Source: Jingweiarchaeum tengchongense
GTDB lineage: Archaea; Nanobdellota; Nanobdellia; Jingweiarchaeales; Jingweiarchaeaceae
DNA length: 64,000 nucleotides
NCBI GenBank assembly: GCA_038874075.1
Contig: JAVZDD010000005.1
Span: forward strand, 1 to 64,000
Direction of reading: 5' to 3'
Program-made: the position numbers and the translations under genes
Shown: piece after piece, positions 50,867 through 59,587 of the stretch
Numbering within the stretch: the first letter of the stretch is position 1
Layout: each line of letters opens with the position of its first letter
The notes under the pieces: generated by a model
Seen by the model: the letters and a program-made list of their open reading frames with translations, nothing else
The model's database searches: none
Told to the model about the DNA's origin: nothing

Positions 50867-51745
50867 ATGGAGTTTAGAAGACCAATCGTTAGTGGTCAAT
50901 TTTATGCAAGCAATGCAGAAGAGCTTAAAGAGGAAATAAGTAAAAGTTTTCTTTCTAAATTTGGTGTTAGAAAGATACCAAAAATTGTTGAAAAAGAAGA
51001 ATTAATTGGTGCAGTCTCCCCACATGCTGGATATTTTTTTTCAGGTGCCTGTGCATCGCATACTTATTACAGAATCTCACAATCAAAAAAACCCGATGTC
51101 TTTTTGATATTTGGTGTGAATCATAACGGTATAGGAAAAAATGTTGCTACATCTGTTTTAAACTGGAGAACACCATTGGGTGAAGTAAAGGTGGACCAAG
51201 AATTTGCTAGAGCATTGACAAAAAATAAAGTAGTAGAAATAGATGAAATTGCGCATCAATATGAACATAGCATTGAAGTACAATTACCTTTTCTCCAATT
51301 CATTTTTGGTGATTTTAAATTTTGTCCAATATGTTTCCAAAATATAAGTTTTGAAGATTGTGAGAAAGTTGCAGAAGAAGTATTGACGATAAAAAGAGAA
51401 ATGAAGAAAAAAATCACTATGATTGCAAGCTCAGATTTCACGCACTATGGATATGGTTATGGCTACGTTCCATTCTCTGGAAGTATCGAAGATGTAAGAA
51501 AGAAATTGTATGAATTGGATGAAAGGGCAATCAAATACATTTTAAAACTAGATGCAAAGGGATTTTACGATTATGTCACATCACAAGAAATGACTATATG
51601 TGGTTACATACCAATTACTGTACTTACAATTCTTGCGAATAAATTGGGCGCAAAAAAAGGAGAACTTCTAAAGTATTATACGAGTGGGGATGTGATCGGA
51701 GATTACAGAAATGCGGTTGGATATGCTAGCATAGCAATTTATTAA
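50867..51745 (+). CDS. MEMO-family protein
   Basis: A 292-residue homologue of human MEMO1, related to extradiol dioxygenases. Conserved are RRPIVSGQFYASNAEELKEE, GAVSPHAGYFFSGACASHTY and HQYEHSIEVQLPFLQFIF, with the histidines of a possible metal site, and ASSDFTHYGYGYGYVPF with TSQEMTICGYIPIT. The archaeal function is unsettled. It is last in the superoperon, eight bases after rps2, and converges with taw3 with a 20-base overlap. Confidence 0.93.
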   Translation: MEFRRPIVSGQFYASNAEELKEEISKSFLSKFGVRKIPKIVEKEELIGAVSPHAGYFFSGACASHTYYRISQSKKPDVFLIFGVNHNGIGKNVATSVLNWRTPLGEVKVDQEFARALTKNKVVEIDEIAHQYEHSIEVQLPFLQFIFGDFKFCPICFQNISFEDCEKVAEEVLTIKREMKKKITMIASSDFTHYGYGYGYVPFSGSIEDVRKKLYELDERAIKYILKLDAKGFYDYVTSQEMTICGYIPITVLTILANKLGAKKGELLKYYTSGDVIGDYRNAVGYASIAIY

Positions 51746-52283
51746 AATTTTTAAGCTTATTTTTTGTTTTCATTAGTTTTTCATTGGCAATTGAGATGAT
51801 CTTTGAGAAAGATTTCTTATTTAACATCAATTCATTATCAACCTTGATTGGAAAAGTTATTCTTTCCGCATCTCTAATCTCAATCATAATTCCATATTTT
51901 GTCTCGTATGCACCGCTATGCTTAAATCCAGCTTTCCTTGCTATTTCCAGAATTCTAAATGCTTCTTCTAATCTCTTTGTTTTGATGTGCAGTATCACCC
52001 CCTCCATATTGAACCATATGTTCCTCAATTTTGAACACTTTAACTTTGACCATATATCACTTACACTCACTTCTTTGTGTGATTTAAATACAAATTTTGA
52101 TTCATTCTTCTTATATTTATCAAAGAACCCAATTAGACAGATTCTCCCAGCACATGATGACACAGAATATGTTTCTGGAATTGAATTTATCAAATCAAGA
52201 GTCGGGATTATCTCATCATCCACTTCCTTCTCATTTATTTTTTTGTAGAGTTCTTTTAAAATCCTCTCTTTTTCGAATGCCAT
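51726..52283 (-). CDS. taw3: tRNA wybutosine-pathway methyltransferase Taw3 (TYW3-like)
   Basis: A 185-residue protein of the TYW3 family, which methylates the wyosine intermediate at position 37 of tRNA-Phe. The marker YSVSSCAGRICLIG (SSCSGR-like) is near residue 40, followed by WFNMEGVILHIKTKRLEEAF and KHSGAYETKYGIMIEIRDAE. The other wyosine enzymes (Taw1, Taw2, Trm5) are not in the window. It overlaps MEMO convergently. Confidence 0.9.
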   Translation of the reverse strand: MAFEKERILKELYKKINEKEVDDEIIPTLDLINSIPETYSVSSCAGRICLIGFFDKYKKNESKFVFKSHKEVSVSDIWSKLKCSKLRNIWFNMEGVILHIKTKRLEEAFRILEIARKAGFKHSGAYETKYGIMIEIRDAERITFPIKVDNELMLNKKSFSKIISIANEKLMKTKNKLKNFNKLLC

Positions 52284-52317
52284 ATTTATTTTAAATTATG
52301 AAATAATTAAATTAATT

Positions 52318-52647
52318 ATGATTTTTAAAATTAGGGGAAAAAAACTAAAAATAAAGGTATGCAAATCTTATCTATCAAAAGTTTTTGGTCTAATGTTCTC
52401 AACGATGAAAAACTTAGATGGTGCGCTACTCTGTTTCGATAAAGAAGATAAGTATGCGATTCATATGTTTTTTGTTTTCCAACATTTGGACATCGTTTGG
52501 TTGGATTCAAAGAAAAGGGTTGTTGATGTACAAAGGGCTGTGCCATTTGCATTCAAGATATATAAACCAAGAAAAGCAGCCAAATACATACTTGAATTAA
52601 AAAAAGATATCTTAAATTTAAAAATAGGGGAACAAATCAGATTTTAA
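52318..52647 (+). CDS. DUF192 protein
   Basis: A 109-residue single-domain DUF192 (COG1430) protein: SYLSKVFGLMFSTMKNLDGA, AIHMFFVFQHLDIVWLDSKK and RVVDVQRAVPFAF are the family pattern. The usual function is unknown; relatives are often exported, but no signal peptide is seen here. It converges on tgtA with a four-base overlap. Confidence 0.9.
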   Translation: MIFKIRGKKLKIKVCKSYLSKVFGLMFSTMKNLDGALLCFDKEDKYAIHMFFVFQHLDIVWLDSKKRVVDVQRAVPFAFKIYKPRKAAKYILELKKDILNLKIGEQIRF

Positions 52648-54362
52648 ATGATTCCTTCCCTGACCTTCACTGCCAAACCACGTTTGAATTCTAGCATTTC
52701 TTCTGCATTCAGTACTGCTTCACCAACAGCAATTAGGTTATCATCCTCATCGACTACCAACACTTCTTCCCTTGGTATTATTTTCATATCGCAATTTTTT
52801 ACAAATTTAGCAAATAAATTCTTCCCCTCTGATATGAGTTGTTGAACTTTTTTATCATTGCAAATAATTACTCTATAGTTTGGAAATTTTAATGCGTTTT
52901 TAAGAAGTTTTGCACCTTCGATCCTTAATGCAAAAAAACCATCTCTAGCTCTTAATGTCGCTATGAGCTTACCGTTCAAAAATATCTTTCTTATTCTACC
53001 TGTTTTCTCACTCTTTATTATTTTCACATTGTCTGGAAAAAGAATTTTACCTGTACCATTACCAAATTGGAAATCAGCTATTTCCCTAATTGTGCTGATA
53101 TCCCCCTTCTTCTTTTTGTGCAGTTCAAATGGGTTTAATCCCGTAACTTGGCAGAATGGATAGGTATAATTTTTTAGTGAAAGTGGTACTTTGTTTGAAC
53201 CTATCCTTTGCTTCAATCTTTTTATTGCTCTTCTTATTTCCGGTCTACTAAAATCCTCTTTGTCAAATAAAAAAATGCTGGATCTCTTCCTGATTGGTTC
53301 AAATTTTTCAAAGAATTTGGAATGCTTCAATAGATATCTGAATGCTCTATTTAAATTTGGATGTGAGAGGGATCTAATTTTACACAATTCCCATAACCTA
53401 TTTTCCCTTATCGCCTGTTTTATTGTATCAATCTCTTTGATGCAAGTATGGAGATTGTGCATTGCAAGAAATTTTATTCTATCCTCTCTCATCATCTCCC
53501 TAACTTCGCTTGGCTTCTTCGATGCGCACACCTTACAATTGCATGGAAAATAATCTAATTCTTCTAATTTTTTTGTACCGTATTCTGTCATATAGCGATT
53601 GTCCTTTGCAAATAATACATAGCTTGCTGAATCAAAAATATCGTATCCTAAGAGCACTAAAAATGAAAAGATGATTGGATGACCGGCACCAAATGTGTGG
53701 AGAGGTTTTGATTTTGGAAGATTTAATTTTGCATTTAAACAGATCTTTATTATTTTCTCAAAATCATAATTTTCATAGTAGATTAAAGGTATACCAACTG
53801 AGTAAATATCAAAATTAAATTTTGTCATTTCCTCACAGCTCTTCTTTAATAAATCAACGAACATTCCACCTTGTATTGGTCCACACCAAAGAATATCTCC
53901 TCTTGAAATTTTTTTCAACTCCTTTGCGCTCTTAATTGTCTCTCTAACACTTTTAATCACTTCTCTTCTATTCTCATTTCTCGTTGGTGTATCTAGAATA
54001 ACACCAATGTCAGGTTTAATGTATTTTTGAAATTCAATTATCTCTTCATTTGACACATCTATTCTCCCGAATTTTTTTAATTGAAATGCACCAGAATCAG
54101 TCAAAATAATCCCATTAAAATCGAAGAACTTGTGTACGCCAATATTCATCACTTCTTTTTCAAAATATTTTCTAAGTAAATAAGCGTTTGTCATCAGCGC
54201 TTTTATACCAAATTCTTTTTGAAGCTCATGACATGAAATTGGTTCATCTTTCACGTTTACCACTGGTAAAAGTAATGGTGTCTCAATAATTTTTTCATTG
54301 AGCTCAAGCTTACAAATTCTTCCCATCGCGTCTCTGTCTCTTATTTCAAAGTTTAAATGCAA
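52644..54362 (-). CDS. tgtA: tRNA-guanine(15) transglycosylase (archaeosine, arcTGT)
   Basis: Exchanges guanine 15 in tRNA for preQ0, on the way to archaeosine. The catalytic domain has NGIILTDSGAFQLKKFG with the catalytic Asp, DIGVILDTPT, and a zinc site CNCKVC with a following His. The C-terminal part has the archaeal C1/C2 domains and a PUA domain (LFAKFVKNCDMKIIPREEVL, NLIAVGEAVLNAEEM). Full length (572). The start is a TTG with GGTGAG four bases upstream; the next ATG (54326) would lose the conserved FEIRDRDA segment. Confidence 0.95.
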   Translation of the reverse strand: MHLNFEIRDRDAMGRICKLELNEKIIETPLLLPVVNVKDEPISCHELQKEFGIKALMTNAYLLRKYFEKEVMNIGVHKFFDFNGIILTDSGAFQLKKFGRIDVSNEEIIEFQKYIKPDIGVILDTPTRNENRREVIKSVRETIKSAKELKKISRGDILWCGPIQGGMFVDLLKKSCEEMTKFNFDIYSVGIPLIYYENYDFEKIIKICLNAKLNLPKSKPLHTFGAGHPIIFSFLVLLGYDIFDSASYVLFAKDNRYMTEYGTKKLEELDYFPCNCKVCASKKPSEVREMMREDRIKFLAMHNLHTCIKEIDTIKQAIRENRLWELCKIRSLSHPNLNRAFRYLLKHSKFFEKFEPIRKRSSIFLFDKEDFSRPEIRRAIKRLKQRIGSNKVPLSLKNYTYPFCQVTGLNPFELHKKKKGDISTIREIADFQFGNGTGKILFPDNVKIIKSEKTGRIRKIFLNGKLIATLRARDGFFALRIEGAKLLKNALKFPNYRVIICNDKKVQQLISEGKNLFAKFVKNCDMKIIPREEVLVVDEDDNLIAVGEAVLNAEEMLEFKRGLAVKVREGII

Positions 54363-54594
54363 TTATCTCACCACTTTTCTTTCTTATCATAGCAATTCTA
54401 TGTCCTGGAATAAATATTTCCTTATCATTCTCACCATAGTGGAATCCGGATTTCTCAACTTTGGTAATTTTCCCTCCATCAATACATTTAAATTCGCCTT
54501 CCTCACTTCTATGTCTTATCACGATTTCTAACTCATCTAACTTGAGGTATTTCTTGTCATACACACATCTAAGTAATATTTTTATTGGATGCAT
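54346..54594 (-). CDS. UPF0248 (MJ1316-type) small RNA-end-binding domain protein
   Basis: An 82-residue protein: MHPIKILLRCVYDKKYLKL, IVIRHRSEEGEF, EIFIPGHRIAMIRKKSGEII. This matches DUF504/UPF0248, known as the MJ1316 domain predicted to recognise RNA cyclic-phosphate ends. It overlaps the start of tgtA by 17 bases and the end of ttuA by 13, so the three are tightly coupled. Confidence 0.85.
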   Translation of the reverse strand: MHPIKILLRCVYDKKYLKLDELEIVIRHRSEEGEFKCIDGGKITKVEKSGFHYGENDKEIFIPGHRIAMIRKKSGEIIAFKL

Positions 54595-55502
54595 TGCTTC
54601 AACTCCTCTTTTATTTGACAAACCGAACATATTTTTTGGCTTGAAGGTTCTCCACAAACAGTACAATTTGATATATCCTCTCCTTTTTTAGCAAATTCAC
54701 GCTTCATCTTGTTAAACATTGCGTCAAAAGTATGAATTATGTTTATCTTTGCGCTTGGATTTATCTTCTCGATTTCATTTAAGAAATCTCTGACACTACC
54801 ACGAAATGCAAATTTTGAATATGGGCATGGCAAATGAAATGCGTTTATGTTATTTATAAGCGCGTAAACAGTCGTTTCCTTCTCTGAGACGATTCTGAAT
54901 GGCTTAACTCTTGAAACGAATTTTTCATGCTCAAAAATACCAGCTATTGCTCCTAACCTTATTAATTTTCTAAAGTCATTTTGGAAAAAGTTCATCATAA
55001 TTGCTTGTGATTCATCATCAAGATTATGACCTGTGACTATTTTTTCTGCATTCAATTCTCTCGCTTTTTTATTCATTAAATATCTCCTTAAGATACCACA
55101 AATTGAGCATGGATGGTGCTTTCTTATTTTGATTATTTCATCAAGTGTGAGGCCCATTTCATCTTTAAATGAAAAAATGTGGTACTCTATTCCCCATTCC
55201 TTGCAATACTTTCTTACATTTTCTATCGTAATGTTCCTATAACCTTCAATTCCTTCATCTATCGTGAGGCAAAAAATATCGTTTTTTGGAAAAAATTTTT
55301 TTATAAAAAAAAGCACTGATAATGAATCCTTGCCCCCACTACTTGCAATTGCTATCCTTTCATTTGGATTGATCAGTTTATTTTTTTCAATATTTTTCAA
55401 TACTCTACTTTCAAAACTCTTTCTGAAACATTTTTCACAAAATCTTTTTTCTAGATAGTTGATTTCAATTATTGCCTTGCTATTGCAAATTGAGCACTTC
55501 AT
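54582..55502 (-). CDS. ttuA: tRNA 2-thiolation enzyme, TtuA/Ncs6 family
   Basis: An adenylating thiolase. It has an N-terminal zinc knuckle (CSIC, later CEKC), the PP-loop IASSGGKDS, HPCSICG with the paired cysteines and a third in LPCPYS (these three hold an iron-sulfur cluster in TtuA), and a C-terminal zinc knuckle (CTVCG, CSVC). This set is that of TtuA, which makes 2-thiouridine at position 54 in thermophiles; Ncs6 acts on wobble U34. ATG at 55502 is 27 bases after a TATA-like element; an ATG at 55508 is the alternative. Confidence 0.9.
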   Translation of the reverse strand: MKCSICNSKAIIEINYLEKRFCEKCFRKSFESRVLKNIEKNKLINPNERIAIASSGGKDSLSVLFFIKKFFPKNDIFCLTIDEGIEGYRNITIENVRKYCKEWGIEYHIFSFKDEMGLTLDEIIKIRKHHPCSICGILRRYLMNKKARELNAEKIVTGHNLDDESQAIMMNFFQNDFRKLIRLGAIAGIFEHEKFVSRVKPFRIVSEKETTVYALINNINAFHLPCPYSKFAFRGSVRDFLNEIEKINPSAKINIIHTFDAMFNKMKREFAKKGEDISNCTVCGEPSSQKICSVCQIKEELKQCIQ

Positions 55503-55537
55503 AAACATTTTTATTTACTTCATTCTTTTAAATTTTG

Positions 55538-56239
55538 ATGAGTAAGAAAAAAGAAGTACTAAAAGTATATGAGAGTATTGCAGAAGCTTGGGATAGGTTA
55601 AGGAGAAAACCATACGCAGAACTCTATCATTTCTTGGATGAAGTATCAAATGAAGTTAGTACAGGTAAAGTGATTGATGTGGGGTGTGGAAATGCGAGGA
55701 ATGGGATTGAATTTGCCAAGAAAGGATTTGATGTTTTTTGTGTTGATATATCAAGGAAAATGATAGAAATTGCAAGGAAAAATGCTGAAAAGGAACGTGT
55801 AAAAATGAAGTTCGTTGTTGCTGATGTATGTGCATTACCATTCAAAGAAAATTCATTTGATGTCCTACTCTCAATTGCAGTCATTCACCACTTAGAGGAA
55901 AATGAGCGAATTAAGGCATTGAACGAAATGAAGAGAGTAATGAAGGATGGTGGAATTGGTCTCATCAGTGTCTGGCATAGAAACTACATAAAGTACATAT
56001 TAAAATTTGCACCAAAATATTTGTCTCAGAAGATCATAGGAAATAGTGGAGATATGTACATACCATGGAAAACAAAAGAGAAAGTTTTTTATAGGTTCTA
56101 TCATCTATTTAGTTTAGGTGAATTTAAAAAAGAGTTGTTAAGGAGTGGTATAGAAATTTTAAAAATATTTCCGGAGAAAAAAGCAAAATTTAAGTCGTTT
56201 ATTTTCTCAAGGAACATATTTGCAAAGATTAAAAAATGA
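55538..56239 (+). CDS. Methyltransferase, Trm9/ALKBH8-like
   Basis: A class I methyltransferase of about 233 residues. The start VYESIAEAWDRLRRKPYAEL is like Trm9/ALKBH8 (tRNA wobble-uridine methyltransferases), followed by motif I VIDVGCGNARNGIEFA, VDISRKMIEIA, and LLSIAVIHHLEENERIKALN. A tRNA wobble-uridine role is likely but not sure, as close relatives act on small molecules. It is divergent from ttuA, with interleaved TATA boxes in the 35-base spacer. Confidence 0.82.
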   Translation: MSKKKEVLKVYESIAEAWDRLRRKPYAELYHFLDEVSNEVSTGKVIDVGCGNARNGIEFAKKGFDVFCVDISRKMIEIARKNAEKERVKMKFVVADVCALPFKENSFDVLLSIAVIHHLEENERIKALNEMKRVMKDGGIGLISVWHRNYIKYILKFAPKYLSQKIIGNSGDMYIPWKTKEKVFYRFYHLFSLGEFKKELLRSGIEILKIFPEKKAKFKSFIFSRNIFAKIKK

Positions 56240-56258
56240 GAATTGGATGGTGATAATT

Positions 56259-57590
56259 ATGGGTATAGAACTTTGGGCAATTGGTGGTTATAATGAAATT
56301 GGTAGAAATATGAGTGCAATAAACGTAGATGGTGAAGTAGTGATTTTAGATATGGGTGTGTGGCTTGAGAAGATATCTGGTTATGAAAATGGAGATGCGA
56401 TGAGGTTAAGCGCGAATGAGCTCTTAAATATGGAGGCAATACCAGATGATACGATCTTCGAAAAAGCCTGGGGTAATAAAGTCAAGGCAATTTTAATTAC
56501 CCACTCTCACCTAGATCATGTTGGTGCTTGTACGAAGATTGCTCCAAAGTATGATGCGCCGATCATCGCAACTCCATTCACTTGCGAAGTACTTGAAAAT
56601 TTGAAAAGAGAAGAGAAAGGTATAACAAACAAAATAATAAGATTAAATGCGGGATCAAAATATGAAATTTCAAAGAATTTGCTAATAGAATTTGTCTATG
56701 CCACACATTCTACCCCACAAACAGTAATTATTACATTGCATACGAAGTATGGTGCAATAGTATATGCAAATGATTTCAAGTTTGATGAATATCCTGTGCT
56801 GGGAAAAAGGACAGACTATAAGCGATTAGTAGAAATTGGAAAGGATGGTGTAATTGCGCTAATATCTGATTCAACAAGGATAGACGAAGAAAAAAGAACA
56901 TTTTCTGAAAGTTTAGTAAGAGAGATGCTAAAGGATGTATTACTTTGGACGGATAATGAGAAAAATGCAATAATTACCACCACGTTTGCATCTCATATTG
57001 CTAGGTTGAGTACAATACTAAATTTTGCAAAAGAGATGGGAAGAAAACCTGTTTTCATTGGTAGGAGTCTAGCAAATTATATAAGTGCTGCTGAACGAGT
57101 TGGGTTAGTAAATTTTTCAAAAGAAGCAAAGATATATGGATACAAAAATGAGATAAAAAAAGCACTGAAGGAGATTAATAAAAGCAGGGAAAAATATTTC
57201 ATTATATGTACGGGAAATCAGGGAGAACCAGACGCAGTGCTTACAAGAATTGCGCAGGGAAAATTGCCTTTCGATATATTACCTGAAGACCAAATCGTTT
57301 TTTGTTGCAACACAATACCATCGCCGATAAATGAGGCAAACAGAGCGAATTTGGAAAGAATGTTAAAATCAAAAAGAGCACGAATTTTTACAGATATACA
57401 TGCTTCTGGTCATGCTGCAAGAGAAGATCATAGAGAATTGTTAAAAATGTTAGAACCTAAGAATTACATACCATGTCATGGTGGTATCCAGAAACAAGCA
57501 AGCGCAGTTGAATTAGCAACTGAAATGGGTTATACATTGGGAAAAGACGTGCACCTGCTCCAAAATGGGCAAAAATTAAAAATCATCTAA
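56259..57590 (+). CDS. rnj: Archaeal RNase J (beta-CASP ribonuclease)
   Basis: A 5'-3' exo- or endoribonuclease. The metallo-beta-lactamase motif HSHLDHVGA is at 82-90, after GGYNEIGRNMSA, and the beta-CASP region has TTTFASHIARLSTILNFAK, TGNQGEPDAVLTRIA, HASGHAAREDHRELLKML and CHGGIQKQAS. The length (443) matches archaeal aRNase J, which lacks the long C-terminal tail of bacterial RNase J. ATG at 56259 is preceded by GGTGATAATT. It overlaps the end of neither neighbour. Confidence 0.94.
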   Translation: MGIELWAIGGYNEIGRNMSAINVDGEVVILDMGVWLEKISGYENGDAMRLSANELLNMEAIPDDTIFEKAWGNKVKAILITHSHLDHVGACTKIAPKYDAPIIATPFTCEVLENLKREEKGITNKIIRLNAGSKYEISKNLLIEFVYATHSTPQTVIITLHTKYGAIVYANDFKFDEYPVLGKRTDYKRLVEIGKDGVIALISDSTRIDEEKRTFSESLVREMLKDVLLWTDNEKNAIITTTFASHIARLSTILNFAKEMGRKPVFIGRSLANYISAAERVGLVNFSKEAKIYGYKNEIKKALKEINKSREKYFIICTGNQGEPDAVLTRIAQGKLPFDILPEDQIVFCCNTIPSPINEANRANLERMLKSKRARIFTDIHASGHAAREDHRELLKMLEPKNYIPCHGGIQKQASAVELATEMGYTLGKDVHLLQNGQKLKII

Positions 57591-57605
57591 TATCTATTTT
57601 AGAAA

Positions 57606-57980
57606 ATGATAGAGATAATTTTGATTGCAATTGCATTGGCAATCGTCTTAATATTACTATTCTCAAAAAAAGGTAAAGTAGAAGAGAAAGGTGGAAGATG
57701 GAAAAAACTTTATTCTTCATTAAAATTGGAAAGGTCAGTTCAAAAGAAACCTCCATCACTTGAAGAAATAATAGAAGTGATAAATAAAAATGAAGATGTG
57801 AGGAGAAAGATTAAAGAAATATTAAAGGAGGAATTAAAGAAAGAGATAATGGCTGAGATAAGATTGAAAAGAAAAAAGAAGATGAAGGAAATCAAATCAG
57901 AGAAGCAAGAGAAAGTAGAAGAAAAAAAGAAGCTAGAGTTAAAGGAAATACCAACAGTAAGTAGTACGATGTTAAAATAA
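57606..57980 (+). CDS. Single-pass membrane protein with charged helical tail
   Basis: A 124-residue protein: one N-terminal membrane helix (IEIILIAIALAIVLILLF), then a long, charged, mainly lysine/glutamate helix (KEILKEELKKEIMAEIRLKR and KKKMKEIKSEKQEKVEEKKK). It starts 16 bases after the RNase J stop. It may be a membrane anchor for RNase J or other RNA factors, but that rests on position alone. No family recognised. Confidence 0.65.
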   Translation: MIEIILIAIALAIVLILLFSKKGKVEEKGGRWKKLYSSLKLERSVQKKPPSLEEIIEVINKNEDVRRKIKEILKEELKKEIMAEIRLKRKKKMKEIKSEKQEKVEEKKKLELKEIPTVSSTMLK

Positions 57981-57983
57981 TTA

Positions 57984-59516
57984 TTAAAGATTCAAAATGT
58001 CTTCTCTGACTTTTTTCACACCTATAGCATCAACGAGCATGCCAAGTCTTGGTCCCATCTCCTTGTTTATTAAGCATTTATACAAAATTTTAAACATCTC
58101 AGGAGCCTCTATATTTTTACTTTTTGCGAAATTGTAAACAGAATTATGGACATCTATTGCTTTCATATTTTCATTCAAGTTCATTGCCCATTCTTTCACC
58201 AGTTCAATTTCATCTATCCTCCTGGGTTCGTATGAAAATAATAATTCCTCGGGTGCAAATTTCTTTTTGAACCATTGTTTTATGTAAGGATAAAGATATT
58301 TTGCGCCCGTTTTGTCTTCGCATTTTTCGATTATTTTATCCTTATCTTTATATAACTGATATTTTATTATTAATTCTGAAATATCAATCCTCCACTTTCT
58401 TTTTTTTGTTGATAATTTATATGCGACGATCTTTTTTCTTTCTGCTCTCGTAAGTTCTTCTCCACCTCTTTCAATCATGTCTGCAATTTTTTTGTAATCA
58501 TCAAAATATTTAATCATTGAATAGCCGCTTGGGTCCAGGTCTTTATTTTGTGAAATGTCTGGAAAAAATAATATATATTTCAAAAGTTCAGGTGGTATTA
58601 TTTTCAATGCCTCCTTCACATCTATCCCCACACCTTTCGATTTTGAAGATTTTTTACCATGGTAAAGGATGAATCCATGCATCCATGTGATTGGTGGTTC
58701 TTGATTAAATAGTTCTCTAAAAACTGCTTCACATGTGTCCCAACTTCCTCCCCTAGTATGGTGATCAACACCTGCTCCTTCAGCACTCACATTCAGTACC
58801 TTCATCTCTGATGGCCAATGCAAACGCCATGTAATTTTGTACTTATGTAGTTTTATGTTCATCTCACCTTTGTATCCGCACCCTTTCGTGTAACCAACAT
58901 CCCGAGTACAGCTATATTTTATATTTCCATTCTCATCAAAACTTTCAACGATCGTTGTTGATATCCTACCACACTTCTCACATATTGGCATAATAGGGTT
59001 CCATTCTTGTCCTTCATCTTTCTTGAGAGATGTTCTAAAGACAATTTCTCTTGTTTTATCATAATTTTTCAAGAAAAAAAGTGCTAGTTCGTCAAATAGT
59101 CCTTTAGCATAAAGTTCATTCATTTTCAAAACTTCAATTTTCAATCCAAGTTTTTTTATTATCTTTTTTGTTTCATTCAAAAAGTGCTCTCCATATGAAT
59201 CGCAACATTCAAATGGATCTGGAACATCACAAAGTGGTTTTCCAAGATGCTCCTCTAATTTCTTCTTATATTTTTCTAGAGGTGCTGGTATTGAATCAAA
59301 TGCATCCAGTATATCACCATAGAAAAAGTGCTTGACCTTCTTTTTCCTTTCCTTTAACTGGAGTGCGATCGCTGCTGGAAAAAGGAATTCACACATTGTG
59401 CCAAAATGGACAGGACCACTTGTTGTTATTCCACAAGATATTATATAAGGTTCCCTCTTCCCACTTATGATTTTATCTGCAATATTCTCACTCCAGTGTA
59501 TGTTTCCTTCGTCCAT
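57984..59516 (-). CDS. lysS: Lysyl-tRNA synthetase, class I
   Basis: The archaeal class I LysRS. The HIGH motif is HFGT in SGPVHFGTMCEF (37-40), and KMSKS is KSSKS in HGKKSSKSKGVGIDV. The cysteine-rich insert (CEKCGRISTT, later CGYKGEMN) and the alpha-helix cage at the C terminus are usual. At 510 residues it fits. It faces prs across a 71-base spacer, with both promoters within it. Confidence 0.96.
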   Translation of the reverse strand: MDEGNIHWSENIADKIISGKREPYIISCGITTSGPVHFGTMCEFLFPAAIALQLKERKKKVKHFFYGDILDAFDSIPAPLEKYKKKLEEHLGKPLCDVPDPFECCDSYGEHFLNETKKIIKKLGLKIEVLKMNELYAKGLFDELALFFLKNYDKTREIVFRTSLKKDEGQEWNPIMPICEKCGRISTTIVESFDENGNIKYSCTRDVGYTKGCGYKGEMNIKLHKYKITWRLHWPSEMKVLNVSAEGAGVDHHTRGGSWDTCEAVFRELFNQEPPITWMHGFILYHGKKSSKSKGVGIDVKEALKIIPPELLKYILFFPDISQNKDLDPSGYSMIKYFDDYKKIADMIERGGEELTRAERKKIVAYKLSTKKRKWRIDISELIIKYQLYKDKDKIIEKCEDKTGAKYLYPYIKQWFKKKFAPEELLFSYEPRRIDEIELVKEWAMNLNENMKAIDVHNSVYNFAKSKNIEAPEMFKILYKCLINKEMGPRLGMLVDAIGVKKVREDILNL

Positions 59517-59587
59517 CTTAGCTCACTAAAATATAGAACTATTTAAATTTTAAATATATGCATGAATATTTAAATTCTCATATTTTT

